From: Caulobacteraceae bacterium
Lineage (GTDB): Bacteria > Pseudomonadota > Alphaproteobacteria > Caulobacterales > Caulobacteraceae
DNA: 5,459 nt
Direction: 5' to 3'
Assembly: GCA_030151985.1 (NCBI GenBank)
Contig: JASLDZ010000400.1
Coordinates: 1 to 5,459 of the forward strand
Below the pieces are notes generated by a model. That model worked only from the letters and a program-made list of their open reading frames with translations. It did not search any database and was not told where the DNA came from. The position numbers and the translations under genes are program-made. Position 1 is the first letter of the stretch; every line of letters starts with the position of its first letter. Below are positions 1 through 5,191 of the stretch, in pieces.

Positions 1-36
1 TGCGCCCCGGTGTTCCTGGACTTTATCCGGGCCTGA
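1..36 (+). CDS. Possible C-terminal end of an unidentified plus-strand gene (partial)
   Basis: Frame 1 is open from the window edge and reads CAPVFLDFIRA before a TGA at 34-36. The hydrophobic-then-charged ending would suit the C-terminus of several protein families, LysR-type regulators among them, but eleven residues are too few to identify it. If real, the gene converges on ppa and shares the hairpin at 42-69 as a transcriptional boundary. It could equally be non-coding sequence. Confidence 0.25.
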   Translation, partial: CAPVFLDFIRA

Positions 37-41
37 AACTG

Positions 42-69
42 AAAAGGGCCGGCGTTTCCGCCGGCCCTT
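42..69 (-). terminator. Rho-independent terminator of ppa
   Basis: A perfect 11-bp stem pairs 44-54 (AAGGGCCGGCG) with 59-69 around a four-base loop at 55-58. Read on the minus strand the loop is GAAA, a stable GNRA tetraloop. The 3' side of the stem runs into TTTT (45-42), two of whose Ts also pair in the stem. It begins seven bases past the ppa stop codon. On the plus strand no T-run follows, so it would stop a convergent transcript less well. Confidence 0.85.
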
Positions 70-75
70 CGCGAT

Positions 76-609
76 CTAGTAGGTCTCGTTGTAGCGCTTG
101 ATCGCCGTGCGGATGATCTCGGCGGTCTCGTCGATGTCGGCCCAGCCGCTGATCTTGGTCGACTTGCCCTTTTCCAAGTCCTTGTAGTGCTGGAAGAAGT
201 GGGCGATCTGCTCGGTCAGGATGGTCGGGAGCGACCGCCAGCTGTCCACGCCGGTGTAGAAGGGGTGGAGCTTGTCCACCGGCACAGCCAGGATCTTCTC
301 GTCCGATCCCGCCTCGTCCACCATCTTCAGGCAGCCGATCGGGCGGCAGCGGATCACGGCGCCCGGCACCACCGGCGTCGGCCCCACCACCATGATGTCG
401 GCCGGGTCGCCGTCGTCCGACAGGGTGTGGGGGATGAAGCCGTAATTCGCCGGGTAGTACATCGAGGTGTGGAGGAAGCGGTCGACGAAGATGGCGCCGG
501 AGTCCTTGTCCAGCTCGTACTTCACCGGCTCGCCGCCCTGGGGGATCTCGATCACGGCGTAGACGTCGTAGGGCGGGTTCACGCCTGTGGGGATCTTGGA
601 GAGGTCCAT
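76..609 (-). CDS. ppa: Inorganic pyrophosphatase (family I, soluble)
   Basis: This cytoplasmic enzyme hydrolyses pyrophosphate to two phosphates with Mg2+, pulling forward nucleic acid synthesis and tRNA charging. At 177 residues it has the usual bacterial family I length. The family signature is visible as DGDPADI at residues 66-72. Known E. coli active-site residues all appear at an offset of one: K30, E32, R44, Y52, Y56, D66, D68, D71, D98, D103, K105, Y142 and K143, so the enzyme should be active. The ATG at 609 gives the expected N-terminus (MDLSKIPTG) and is preceded by only a weak AAGG. It is a single-gene unit closed by the hairpin at 42-69 and divergent from the DUF1993 gene. I could not pick out a convincing promoter in the 610-732 gap. 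Confidence 0.97.
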   Translation of the reverse strand: MDLSKIPTGVNPPYDVYAVIEIPQGGEPVKYELDKDSGAIFVDRFLHTSMYYPANYGFIPHTLSDDGDPADIMVVGPTPVVPGAVIRCRPIGCLKMVDEAGSDEKILAVPVDKLHPFYTGVDSWRSLPTILTEQIAHFFQHYKDLEKGKSTKISGWADIDETAEIIRTAIKRYNETY

Positions 610-732
610 CTGGGCCTTGAGAAGTCTGAGGTGGAGCGTCCGGGGGAGGAACGGGCGGCTCTATGGACCCGGACGCCCGGATGGGGAAGGCTGAAGCGCC
701 CCGGCCCCCAAGCCGTTCCAGGACCCATCCCG

Positions 733-1251
733 ATGAGCTTCTCGATCTACGACGCCTCCGCGCCGCTGTTCATGCGCACGCTCACCAACATGCAGGCCTG
801 GCTCGACAAGGCGCTGGCGGAGGGCGCGGACGAAAAGGCGCTGATGGCGGCGAAGCTCGCCGACGACATGCGTCCCTTCCCGTTCCAGTTCCAATCGGCC
901 TCGGACAGCGCCAAGAACGCCGTGGCCCGGCTGACCGGCGGCGAGGCCCCGTCGATGCCCGACACGGAGGCCAGCTTCGAGGAGCTGAAGGAGCGCTGCA
1001 GGAAGACGATCCGCTACATCGGCTCCATCGACAAGGCGGCCTTCGACGGCGCGGCCGGACGCGAGGTGGAGCTGAAGTTCCCCAACGGCATGGGCTACCG
1101 CTTCACCGGGGGCGATTATCTGACGGGCTTCGTGCTGCCCAACTTCTATTTCCACGTGACGACCGCCTACGCACTCCTGCGCGCGAACGGCGTGAAGGTG
1201 GGCAAGCCGGACTTCCTGCAGCACCTCGGCCCACCGAAGATCACGGGCTGA
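733..1251 (+). CDS. DUF1993 family protein
   Basis: The product is 172 residues and matches the DUF1993 family by recognisable conserved blocks: DMRPFPFQ at residues 45-52, LPNFYFHVTTAYALLR at 135-150 and GKPDFL at 157-162. No signal peptide or membrane segment is visible, so it is probably cytosolic. Members of the family are small, mostly helical proteins, likely related to the DinB-type four-helix bundle. Their biochemical role is not established, and I assign none. The ATG at 733 was chosen because the family-typical N-terminus (MSFSIYDASAPLFMRTL) begins there and an AGGA lies at 720-723. The same frame stays open far upstream, antisense to ppa, but that extension is an artefact of high GC. 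The gene is divergent from ppa and followed by stem-loops, so it is probably monocistronic. Confidence 0.88.
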   Translation: MSFSIYDASAPLFMRTLTNMQAWLDKALAEGADEKALMAAKLADDMRPFPFQFQSASDSAKNAVARLTGGEAPSMPDTEASFEELKERCRKTIRYIGSIDKAAFDGAAGREVELKFPNGMGYRFTGGDYLTGFVLPNFYFHVTTAYALLRANGVKVGKPDFLQHLGPPKITG

Positions 1252-1252
1252 C

Positions 1253-1293
1253 GCCCACACCCCGCGCCCTCCGTGCTTCGTGGCGCGGTGGGC
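1253..1293 (+). other. Stem-loop just after the DUF1993 gene
   Basis: Two stacked stems pair GCCCA at 1253-1257 with 1289-1293, and CCGCGCC at 1262-1268 with 1282-1288. A four-base bulge (1258-1261) interrupts the left side and the loop is 13 bases. It starts one base after the stop codon. No T-run follows, so it is more likely an mRNA 3'-end stabiliser, a Rho-associated end or a repeat remnant than a strong intrinsic terminator. Confidence 0.45.
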
Positions 1294-1304
1294 GGGGATG
1301 ACCT

Positions 1305-1333
1305 CACACCTCTCCCCTTGCGGGCGAGGTGTG
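1305..1333 (+). repeat. Short palindromic intergenic hairpin
   Basis: CACACCTC at 1305-1312 pairs perfectly with 1326-1333. After one mismatch, three further pairs close a five-base CTTGC loop. Palindromes built on CTCCCC-TTGC-GGGGAG-like cores are commonly dispersed between alphaproteobacterial genes, so this may be one repeat copy. There is no T-run to make it an intrinsic terminator. Copy number in the genome cannot be seen from this window. Confidence 0.45.
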
Positions 1334-1368
1334 CCGCGCTTCACCCACCCCTCGATGCCTTTCTTCTC

Positions 1369-1759
1369 TTGCCCATAGCCCAGTGTTCGACGCGCCGCAG
1401 GCAAGTCGAAAATCTTAGGGACGCCCTGCGTCCCGACCCCTCCGGTCAGCCGCCGCGCGCAGGGCGGGTCAAGGGCGGAGAGCGAAGCGTCCCTTGACGC
1501 GCCCGAGCCCGGCGGCAGTGCGCTGCAGCGCAGAGGTCCGCTGTTAGCGAGCGCTGACGTTCGTGGTGGCCCGCCTTCCAACCCGCGTGGTGGATCTGCC
1601 GCCGTGCTCGGGCGCGTCAAGGCACGCTCCGGCTGCGCCTCCGCTCTACGGCCTTGACCCGCCCTGCGCGCGACGGCGCTCCTGAAAGGGTCGGGACGCG
1701 GGGCGTCCCTCCAAACAAGTTCGACCCTCCGGGAGGGTCGAACACAGGGCTATGGGCAA
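1369..1759. repeat. 391-bp nested inverted-repeat element (MITE-like)
   Basis: Two long arms, 1369-1518 and 1596-1759, are imperfect reverse complements around a 77-bp centre. Four blocks match almost perfectly: 1369-1391 with 1737-1759 (22 of 23 bases), 1417-1439 with 1688-1710 (22 of 23), 1454-1474 with 1652-1672 (21 of 21) and 1493-1518 with 1596-1621 (25 of 26). Each arm contains its own hairpins: TTCGAC/GTCGAA at 1386-1410 on the left and an 11-bp stem at 1720-1742 on the right; GGGACGC/GCGTCCC-type stems at 1418-1434 and 1693-1709; and GTCAAGG/CCTTGAC stems at 1468-1498 and 1616-1658. The centre carries a 14-bp perfect palindrome at 1519-1532. Long open frames cross it, but they mirror each other because of the symmetry and have no recognisable domains. 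It has no transposase. It may be a MITE-like or other dispersed palindromic repeat; mobility is inference. Confidence 0.85.
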
Positions 1760-1768
1760 ACAAGAAGA

Positions 1769-1799
1769 GGAAGGAAGGAAGGAAGGAAGGAAGGAAGAA
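1769..1799. repeat. GGAA tetranucleotide microsatellite
   Basis: Seven perfect GGAA units occupy 1769-1796 and continue as a degenerate purine run to about 1806. The tract lies 9 bp beyond the right end of the inverted-repeat element and about 160 bp before the rimP start codon. Such tracts can change length by slipped-strand mispairing. Here the tract is outside any credible gene, so any effect would be on transcription or structure. Confidence 0.9.
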
Positions 1800-1841
1800 G
1801 GAGAGGGCACGGGCTCCTCCCGCACCGCGGCCTGCGCCCCC

Positions 1842-1870
1842 TTCCCTCCGCCCGCCCCCCGCGCTATCTT
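1842..1870 (+). promoter_or_regulatory. Candidate promoter for the rimP operon
   Basis: TATCTT at 1865-1870, within GCGCTATCTT, resembles alphaproteobacterial housekeeping -10 elements. A 17-bp spacer separates it from TTCCCT at 1842-1847, which keeps only the first two bases of a TTGACA-like -35. Transcription would start near 1877 and give a leader of about 80 nt containing both hairpins before rimP. The -10 is reasonable and the -35 is poor. Confidence 0.35.
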
Positions 1871-1884
1871 CCGTTCACATCGTC

Positions 1885-1906
1885 CGAATGCGTCCCTGAC
1901 GCTTCG
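1885..1906 (+). promoter_or_regulatory. Upstream hairpin of the rimP leader
   Basis: CGAA at 1885-1888 and GCGTC at 1890-1894 pair with GACGC at 1898-1902 and TTCG at 1903-1906. This gives nine pairs with a bulged T at 1889 and a CCT loop. It abuts the terminator stem that starts at 1907, so the two could stack or compete during co-transcriptional folding. Its role as part of an attenuator is inferred from position alone. Confidence 0.45.
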
Positions 1907-1938
1907 AGCGGCGGCCCCCCGGCCGCCGCTTTTGTTTT
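1907..1938 (+). terminator. Intrinsic terminator in the rimP leader (probable attenuator)
   Basis: A perfect 10-bp stem pairs 1907-1916 (AGCGGCGGCC) with 1921-1930 across a CCCC loop, followed by TTTGTTTT at 1931-1938. The structure is a textbook Rho-independent terminator, and it ends four bases before the rimP Shine-Dalgarno GGAGAGG (1943-1949). The nearest upstream plus-strand gene ends almost 700 bp away, and a candidate promoter lies between, so it is better read as a leader terminator for rimP than as the end of the DUF1993 unit. Premature terminators before rimP-nusA-infB operons have been proposed computationally in other proteobacteria. Whether this leader belongs to that RNA family cannot be decided here. 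Confidence 0.8.
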
Positions 1939-1955
1939 AGCCGGAGAGGCCCGCC

Positions 1956-2531
1956 GTGCGCGGCAAGACGCCCGAAGACCGCAAGCTGATCGAGCTGCTC
2001 GATCCCGTCGCCGAGGCGCACGGGTACGAGATCGTGCGGCTGCGACTGATGGGCGGCTCCGCCAAGGGGCGCACGCTGCAGATCATGGCGGAGCGCGGCG
2101 ACGAGCGCGGCGGCGGCGACATGGAGATCGACGACTGCGTGACGCTGTCCCGCGCGGTCTCCGAGGTGATGGACGCGGTCGATCCGGTGGACGGGGAGTA
2201 CCGGCTGGAGGTCTCCTCCGCCGGCATCGACCGGCCGCTGACCCGGCTGAAGGACTTCGAGACCTACGCCGGCTACGAGGCGCGGCTGGAGCTCGACCGG
2301 ATGGCCGACGGGCGCAAGCGCTTCAGGGGCGTGCTCGCGGGGGTCGACGGCGAGCTGGTCGACCTGAACCTTGAGGGCGACGCGGACACCGTCCAGATCC
2401 CCTTCGCCTGGATCACCGACGCCAAGCTGACGCTCTCGGATGAGCTGATGAAACGCGGGGCGGAGCAGCGCGCGGCGCGGCTCGCGGCCCAGACCGACGA
2501 CGAACACGACTCAAACGAGGAGGACGCCTGA
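1956..2531 (+). CDS. rimP: Ribosome maturation factor RimP
   Basis: RimP binds the 30S subunit and promotes its late assembly, around the S12/central pseudoknot region. The 191-residue product shows the N-terminal alpha/beta domain (about residues 8-95), ending in the family motif EVSSAGIDRPL at 85-95. The usual proline of SSPG is alanine here. The C-terminal Sm-like domain follows (about 98-160, with IPFAWITDAKL at 148-158). A Gly/Asp-rich insertion lies at 48-57 and an acidic, probably disordered tail (DDEHDSNEEDA) at 181-191, making it somewhat longer than typical RimP. The start is GTG at 1956, supported by GGAGAGG at 1943-1949 and the family-typical MRGKTPEDRKL. It heads the operon, overlaps nusA by one base (TGATG) and sits directly behind a leader terminator. 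The E. coli operon has a tRNA gene in front of rimP; none is seen here. Confidence 0.96.
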   Translation: MRGKTPEDRKLIELLDPVAEAHGYEIVRLRLMGGSAKGRTLQIMAERGDERGGGDMEIDDCVTLSRAVSEVMDAVDPVDGEYRLEVSSAGIDRPLTRLKDFETYAGYEARLELDRMADGRKRFRGVLAGVDGELVDLNLEGDADTVQIPFAWITDAKLTLSDELMKRGAEQRAARLAAQTDDEHDSNEEDA

Positions 2532-4255
2532 TGGCGACCGGCATTTCCGCCAACCGGCAGGAGCTCCTGCTCATCGCCGACGCCGTGGCGCGCGAGAAGA
2601 GCATTGAGCGCGAGATCGTCATCGAGGCGATCGAGGAGGCGATGCAGAAGGGCGCCAAGGCCAAGTATGGCGCCGAGCACGACATCCGCGCCCACATCGA
2701 CCCGCGCACGGGCGAGCTGACCCTCAAGCGCGTGCTGACCGTCGTGGAGGACGAGCCCGACGCGGTGGTCGAGCCCGACGGCGAGATCGTCGGCGAACAG
2801 CAGTTCGACGAGGAGGGCAACCCGATCGAGAAGCCGGTCGGCCGCATCGGCATCTCAGCCGCCAAGCGGCTCTACCGCGACGCCGAGGTGGGCAAGGTCT
2901 ACGAGGAGATCCTGCCGCCCTTCGACTTCGGCCGCGTACAGACGCAGATGGCGCGCCAGGTCGTCATGCAGAAGGTGCGCGACGCCGAGCGCGAGCGCCA
3001 GTACGAGGAGTACAAGGACCGCGTGGGCGAGATCGTGAACGGCGTGGTCAAGCGCGTCGAGTACGGCAACACCATCGTGGACCTCGGCCGGGGCGAGGGC
3101 ATTATGCGCCGCGACCAGTCGATCCCGCGCGAGGCCTTCAACATCGGCGACCGCATCCGCACCTACATCTACGACGTGCGGCGCGAGACCAAGGGCCCGC
3201 AGATCATGCTCTCCAGGGCCCACGGCGGCTTCCTGGCCAAGCTGTTCGCGCAGGAGGTGCCGGAGGTCTACGACGGCGTGATCGAGATCCGCGCCGTGGC
3301 CCGCGACCCGGGCTCGCGCGCCAAGATGGCGGTGATCTCGAACGAGTCGTCCATCGATCCCGTCGGCGCCTGCGTCGGCATGCGGGGATCGCGCGTGCAG
3401 GCGGTGGTGGCCGAGCTGCAGGGCGAGAAGATCGACATCATCCAGTTCAACGCCGACGACGCGACCTTCCTGGTCAACGCGCTCGCCCCCGCCGAGGTCT
3501 CCAAGGTGGTCATGGACGAGGACGAGGACCGGGTGGAGGTGGTGGTGCCCGACGAGCAGCTCTCGCTGGCCATCGGCCGCCGCGGGCAGAACGTGCGCCT
3601 GGCCTCCCAGCTCTCCGGCTGGCAGATCGACATCGTCACCGAGAGCCAGGACTCCGAGCGCCGCCAGCGCGAGTTCGGCGAGCGCACCGCGCTGTTCCAG
3701 GAAGCGCTGGACGTGGACGAAACCATCGCCCAGCTGATCGTCACCGAAGGCTTCGCGACGGTGGAGGACATCGCCTACGTCGACGAGCAGGACCTGGCCG
3801 ACATCGAGGGCTTCGACGAGGAGACCGCCGCCGAGCTGCAGGCCCGCGCCCGCGAGTGGCTGGAGAAGCAGGCCGCCGAGCAGGACGCGCGGCGGGTCGA
3901 GCTGGGAGTCGAGGACGGCGTGCTCGACGTGCGCGGGATCACGCTCCCCATGGCCGTCGCGCTGGGCGAGGCGGGCGTGAAGACCGTCGAGGACCTGGCC
4001 GACCTCTCCACCGACGAGCTGAAGGGCGGCTTCGAGGTGCGCGGCGAGCAGCGTGTGAAGGTGCCGGGCGCGCTCGAGAAGTTCAGCCTGGAGCAGGCCG
4101 ACGCCGAACGCCTGATCCTGAACGCCCGCGTCGCCGCCGGCTGGATCGAAGCGGAGCCGGAGGAGGAGGAAGAGCCCCCCGCCTACGACGACACCGAAGC
4201 CGAGCATGGCGAACACGACGGCGAGCTGCCGCCGCTGGAGGAAGAGCAGGCGTGA
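2531..4255 (+). CDS. nusA: Transcription termination/antitermination factor NusA
   Basis: NusA binds RNA polymerase and nascent RNA, stimulating pausing and hairpin-dependent termination and taking part in rRNA antitermination. The 574-residue product has the full architecture: an N-terminal polymerase-binding domain (about 1-130), an S1 domain (about 164-230), KH1 with GMRG at 283-286, KH2 with GRRG at 349-352, then two helix-hairpin-helix acidic repeats (about 390-450 and 456-540). The second repeat is interrupted by a short basic segment near 503-515. The C-terminus (541-574) is a strongly acidic tail, typical of many alphaproteobacterial forms. The ATG at 2531 overlaps the rimP stop and is served by GAGGAGGA at 2517-2524 inside rimP, indicating translational coupling. 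NusA could act on the leader terminator at 1907-1938, giving feedback; this is inference. Confidence 0.98.
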   Translation: MATGISANRQELLLIADAVAREKSIEREIVIEAIEEAMQKGAKAKYGAEHDIRAHIDPRTGELTLKRVLTVVEDEPDAVVEPDGEIVGEQQFDEEGNPIEKPVGRIGISAAKRLYRDAEVGKVYEEILPPFDFGRVQTQMARQVVMQKVRDAERERQYEEYKDRVGEIVNGVVKRVEYGNTIVDLGRGEGIMRRDQSIPREAFNIGDRIRTYIYDVRRETKGPQIMLSRAHGGFLAKLFAQEVPEVYDGVIEIRAVARDPGSRAKMAVISNESSIDPVGACVGMRGSRVQAVVAELQGEKIDIIQFNADDATFLVNALAPAEVSKVVMDEDEDRVEVVVPDEQLSLAIGRRGQNVRLASQLSGWQIDIVTESQDSERRQREFGERTALFQEALDVDETIAQLIVTEGFATVEDIAYVDEQDLADIEGFDEETAAELQARAREWLEKQAAEQDARRVELGVEDGVLDVRGITLPMAVALGEAGVKTVEDLADLSTDELKGGFEVRGEQRVKVPGALEKFSLEQADAERLILNARVAAGWIEAEPEEEEEPPAYDDTEAEHGEHDGELPPLEEEQA

Positions 4256-4263
4256 TCCTTCTT

Positions 4264-4406
4264 CTCCTCCCCCGCCTGCGGGGGAGGGGGACCATGCGCA
4301 GCATGGTGGAGGGGGCCTGCCGCGCCCGCACCGTCTGCCGGGTCGCCCCCTCCGTCACGCCGCCTGCGGCGGCGCGCCACCTCCCCCGCTTCGCAGGGGA
4401 GGAGAG
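4264..4406. repeat. Palindromic intergenic repeat between nusA and ylxR
   Basis: Almost the whole spacer is an imperfect inverted repeat. The left half begins TCTCCTCCCC and reaches GGAGGGGGC near 4316. The right half, read in reverse complement from 4405, begins TCTCCTCCCC and reaches GGAGGGGGCG near 4345. Each half folds on itself. On the left a 9-bp stem pairs 4267-4275 with 4278-4286 (the innermost pairs must open to form a loop), and ACCATGC at 4291-4297 pairs with 4301-4307. On the right there is a GCCGCCTGCGGC core at 4360-4371, and CCTCCCC at 4380-4386 pairs with GGGGAGG at 4396-4402. No T-run follows any stem, so readthrough into ylxR is expected. Repeats of this style are scattered through Caulobacterales-like genomes; copy number is not testable here. 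Confidence 0.8.
4395..4404 (+). promoter_or_regulatory. ylxR ribosome binding site inside the repeat
   Basis: AGGGGAGGAG at 4395-4404 is a strong Shine-Dalgarno, with GGAGG at 4398-4402 four bases before the ATG at 4407. It lies in the last hairpin of the intergenic repeat: GGGGAGG at 4396-4402 is exactly complementary to CCTCCCC at 4380-4386. The repeat therefore supplies the site and can also mask it when folded. Confidence 0.75.
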
Positions 4407-5090
4407 ATGAGCGGCGACCCCGCCGATCCGCTCGACGCCTTCGCGCCTGAGCCTGCGGCGGCGACGCACGCGGAGGCCTCCCGCCAGCGCCGCGACGCCG
4501 TCTCCGGGCGGGTCATGCCCGAGGCGAAGCTCCTGCGCTTCGTCGCCTCGCCAACCGGCGAGGTCGTGTTCGACCTCGCCCGCAAGCTCCCCGGCCGGGG
4601 CGTGTGGGTGGCGGCCGACCGCGCCAGCCTGGAGCAGGCGGTCAAGCGCGACGCCTTCTCCCGCTCGCTGAAGGCCAAGGTGAAGTCCTCCCCTGCGCTC
4701 GTCGGCGAGGTGGAGGCGCGGCTGACGTCCAAGCTCCTGAACGGCCTCGGCCTTGCGCGGCGGGCGGGGGAGCTTATCTCCGGCTTCGAGAAGACGGCCG
4801 CCGCCGTCTCCGCCGGACGCGTGGCGTGGCTGGTGGAGGCGTCCGACGGGTCGCCTGACGGCCGCGGCAAACTCCTGGCCCTCGCCCGCCGATCCCCCCG
4901 CCCTCCGAACGTCTTCGCGGTGTTCGATTCGGCGGCGCTGGGGTTGGCCTTGGGGCTGGAGAATGCGATACACACCGCCTTCCTCGCAGGGCGTGCGGCC
5001 GACCGCTGGACGGAGGACGTCCGGCGGCTCGAAGGCTTCCGTCCGCTCCACCCTCCCAGCTGGAGCGACAGCGAGGTCCGTGACCTGTGA
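4407..5090 (+). CDS. ylxR: YlxR (DUF448) / L7Ae-like RNA-binding protein
   Basis: The 227-residue product joins two domains, as usual in alphaproteobacteria. A DUF448/YlxR domain (about 23-100) carries RRDAVSG at 28-34, aligned with the family's RRCIVTG, and LPGRGVWV at 61-68. An L7Ae/YlxQ-like domain (about 105-205) contains LGLARRAGELISGFEK at 114-129 and ALGLENAIHTAFLAG at 181-195. The C-terminal stretch WTEDVRRLEGFRPL is family-typical. YlxR has been linked to nucleic acid binding and gene control in other bacteria; L7Ae-type domains bind kink-turn RNA. The exact role here is unknown. The conserved Cys of the YlxR motif is Asp30. The ATG at 4407 is the only sensible start after the repeat, since the open frame upstream lies within the repeat and nusA. 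Its position between nusA and infB is the standard context. Confidence 0.92.
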   Translation: MSGDPADPLDAFAPEPAAATHAEASRQRRDAVSGRVMPEAKLLRFVASPTGEVVFDLARKLPGRGVWVAADRASLEQAVKRDAFSRSLKAKVKSSPALVGEVEARLTSKLLNGLGLARRAGELISGFEKTAAAVSAGRVAWLVEASDGSPDGRGKLLALARRSPRPPNVFAVFDSAALGLALGLENAIHTAFLAGRAADRWTEDVRRLEGFRPLHPPSWSDSEVRDL

Positions 5091-5116
5091 GGGCGCGGCG
5101 GTCTTCCGCTGCGCCC
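5091..5116 (+). other. Intercistronic hairpin after ylxR
   Basis: GGGCGCGGCGG at 5091-5101 pairs with CCGCTGCGCCC at 5106-5116, an 11-bp stem with one G-T wobble and a TCTT loop. It starts at the first base after the ylxR stop codon. Only a broken T-rich segment follows, so it may act as a weak terminator, an RNase barrier or a processing site that sets infB expression relative to ylxR. Confidence 0.55.
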
Positions 5117-5151
5117 CTTCACGTTTGCGGGCGGGTTACCTGAGGTTCGAG

Positions 5152-5175
5152 CGCGCCGCGATCTTGCGGGGCGCG
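5152..5175 (+). other. Second hairpin in the infB leader
   Basis: CGCGCC at 5152-5157 pairs with GGCGCG at 5170-5175. After a G-G mismatch, two more pairs close an ATCTTG loop at 5161-5166. It ends 16 bases before the infB start codon, where only a weak Shine-Dalgarno is visible. It could influence ribosome access, but in sequence this GC-rich it may be incidental. Confidence 0.35.
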
Positions 5176-5191
5176 TAAGTAAAGCGAGCGA

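Noticed and set aside
610..732. Possible promoter elements in the ppa/DUF1993 divergent gap, such as TTGAGA at 617-622
   Set aside because: No acceptable -10 lies at the right spacing on either strand, so no promoter call is made.
661..1620. A 319-codon minus-strand open frame covering the DUF1993 gene and the left palindrome arm
   Set aside because: It is antisense to a recognisable gene, is very rich in Arg/Gly/Ala, and exists because of high GC at third codon positions.
1654..1899. An 81-codon plus-strand open frame across the right arm of the palindrome and the GGAA tract
   Set aside because: It has low-complexity KEGRKEGR-type residues from the microsatellite, no domain and no ribosome binding site. 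A mirror-image related peptide comes from the opposite strand of the left arm, which the inverted repeat explains.
1891..1903. A 13-base identity (CGTCCCTGACGCT) between the rimP leader and the infB coding sequence at 5259-5271
   Set aside because: A match of this length is roughly expected by chance in 5.4 kb of GC-rich sequence, and in infB it encodes the ordinary PSLTL stretch.
2855..4216. A 453-codon open frame antisense to nusA
   Set aside because: It is a His/Leu/Val-rich shadow of nusA with no domain; long antisense frames are expected opposite GC-rich genes.
4291..4307. ACCATGC/GCATGGT palindrome as an operator
   Set aside because: It is an internal hairpin of the intergenic repeat, and nothing ties it to a regulator.
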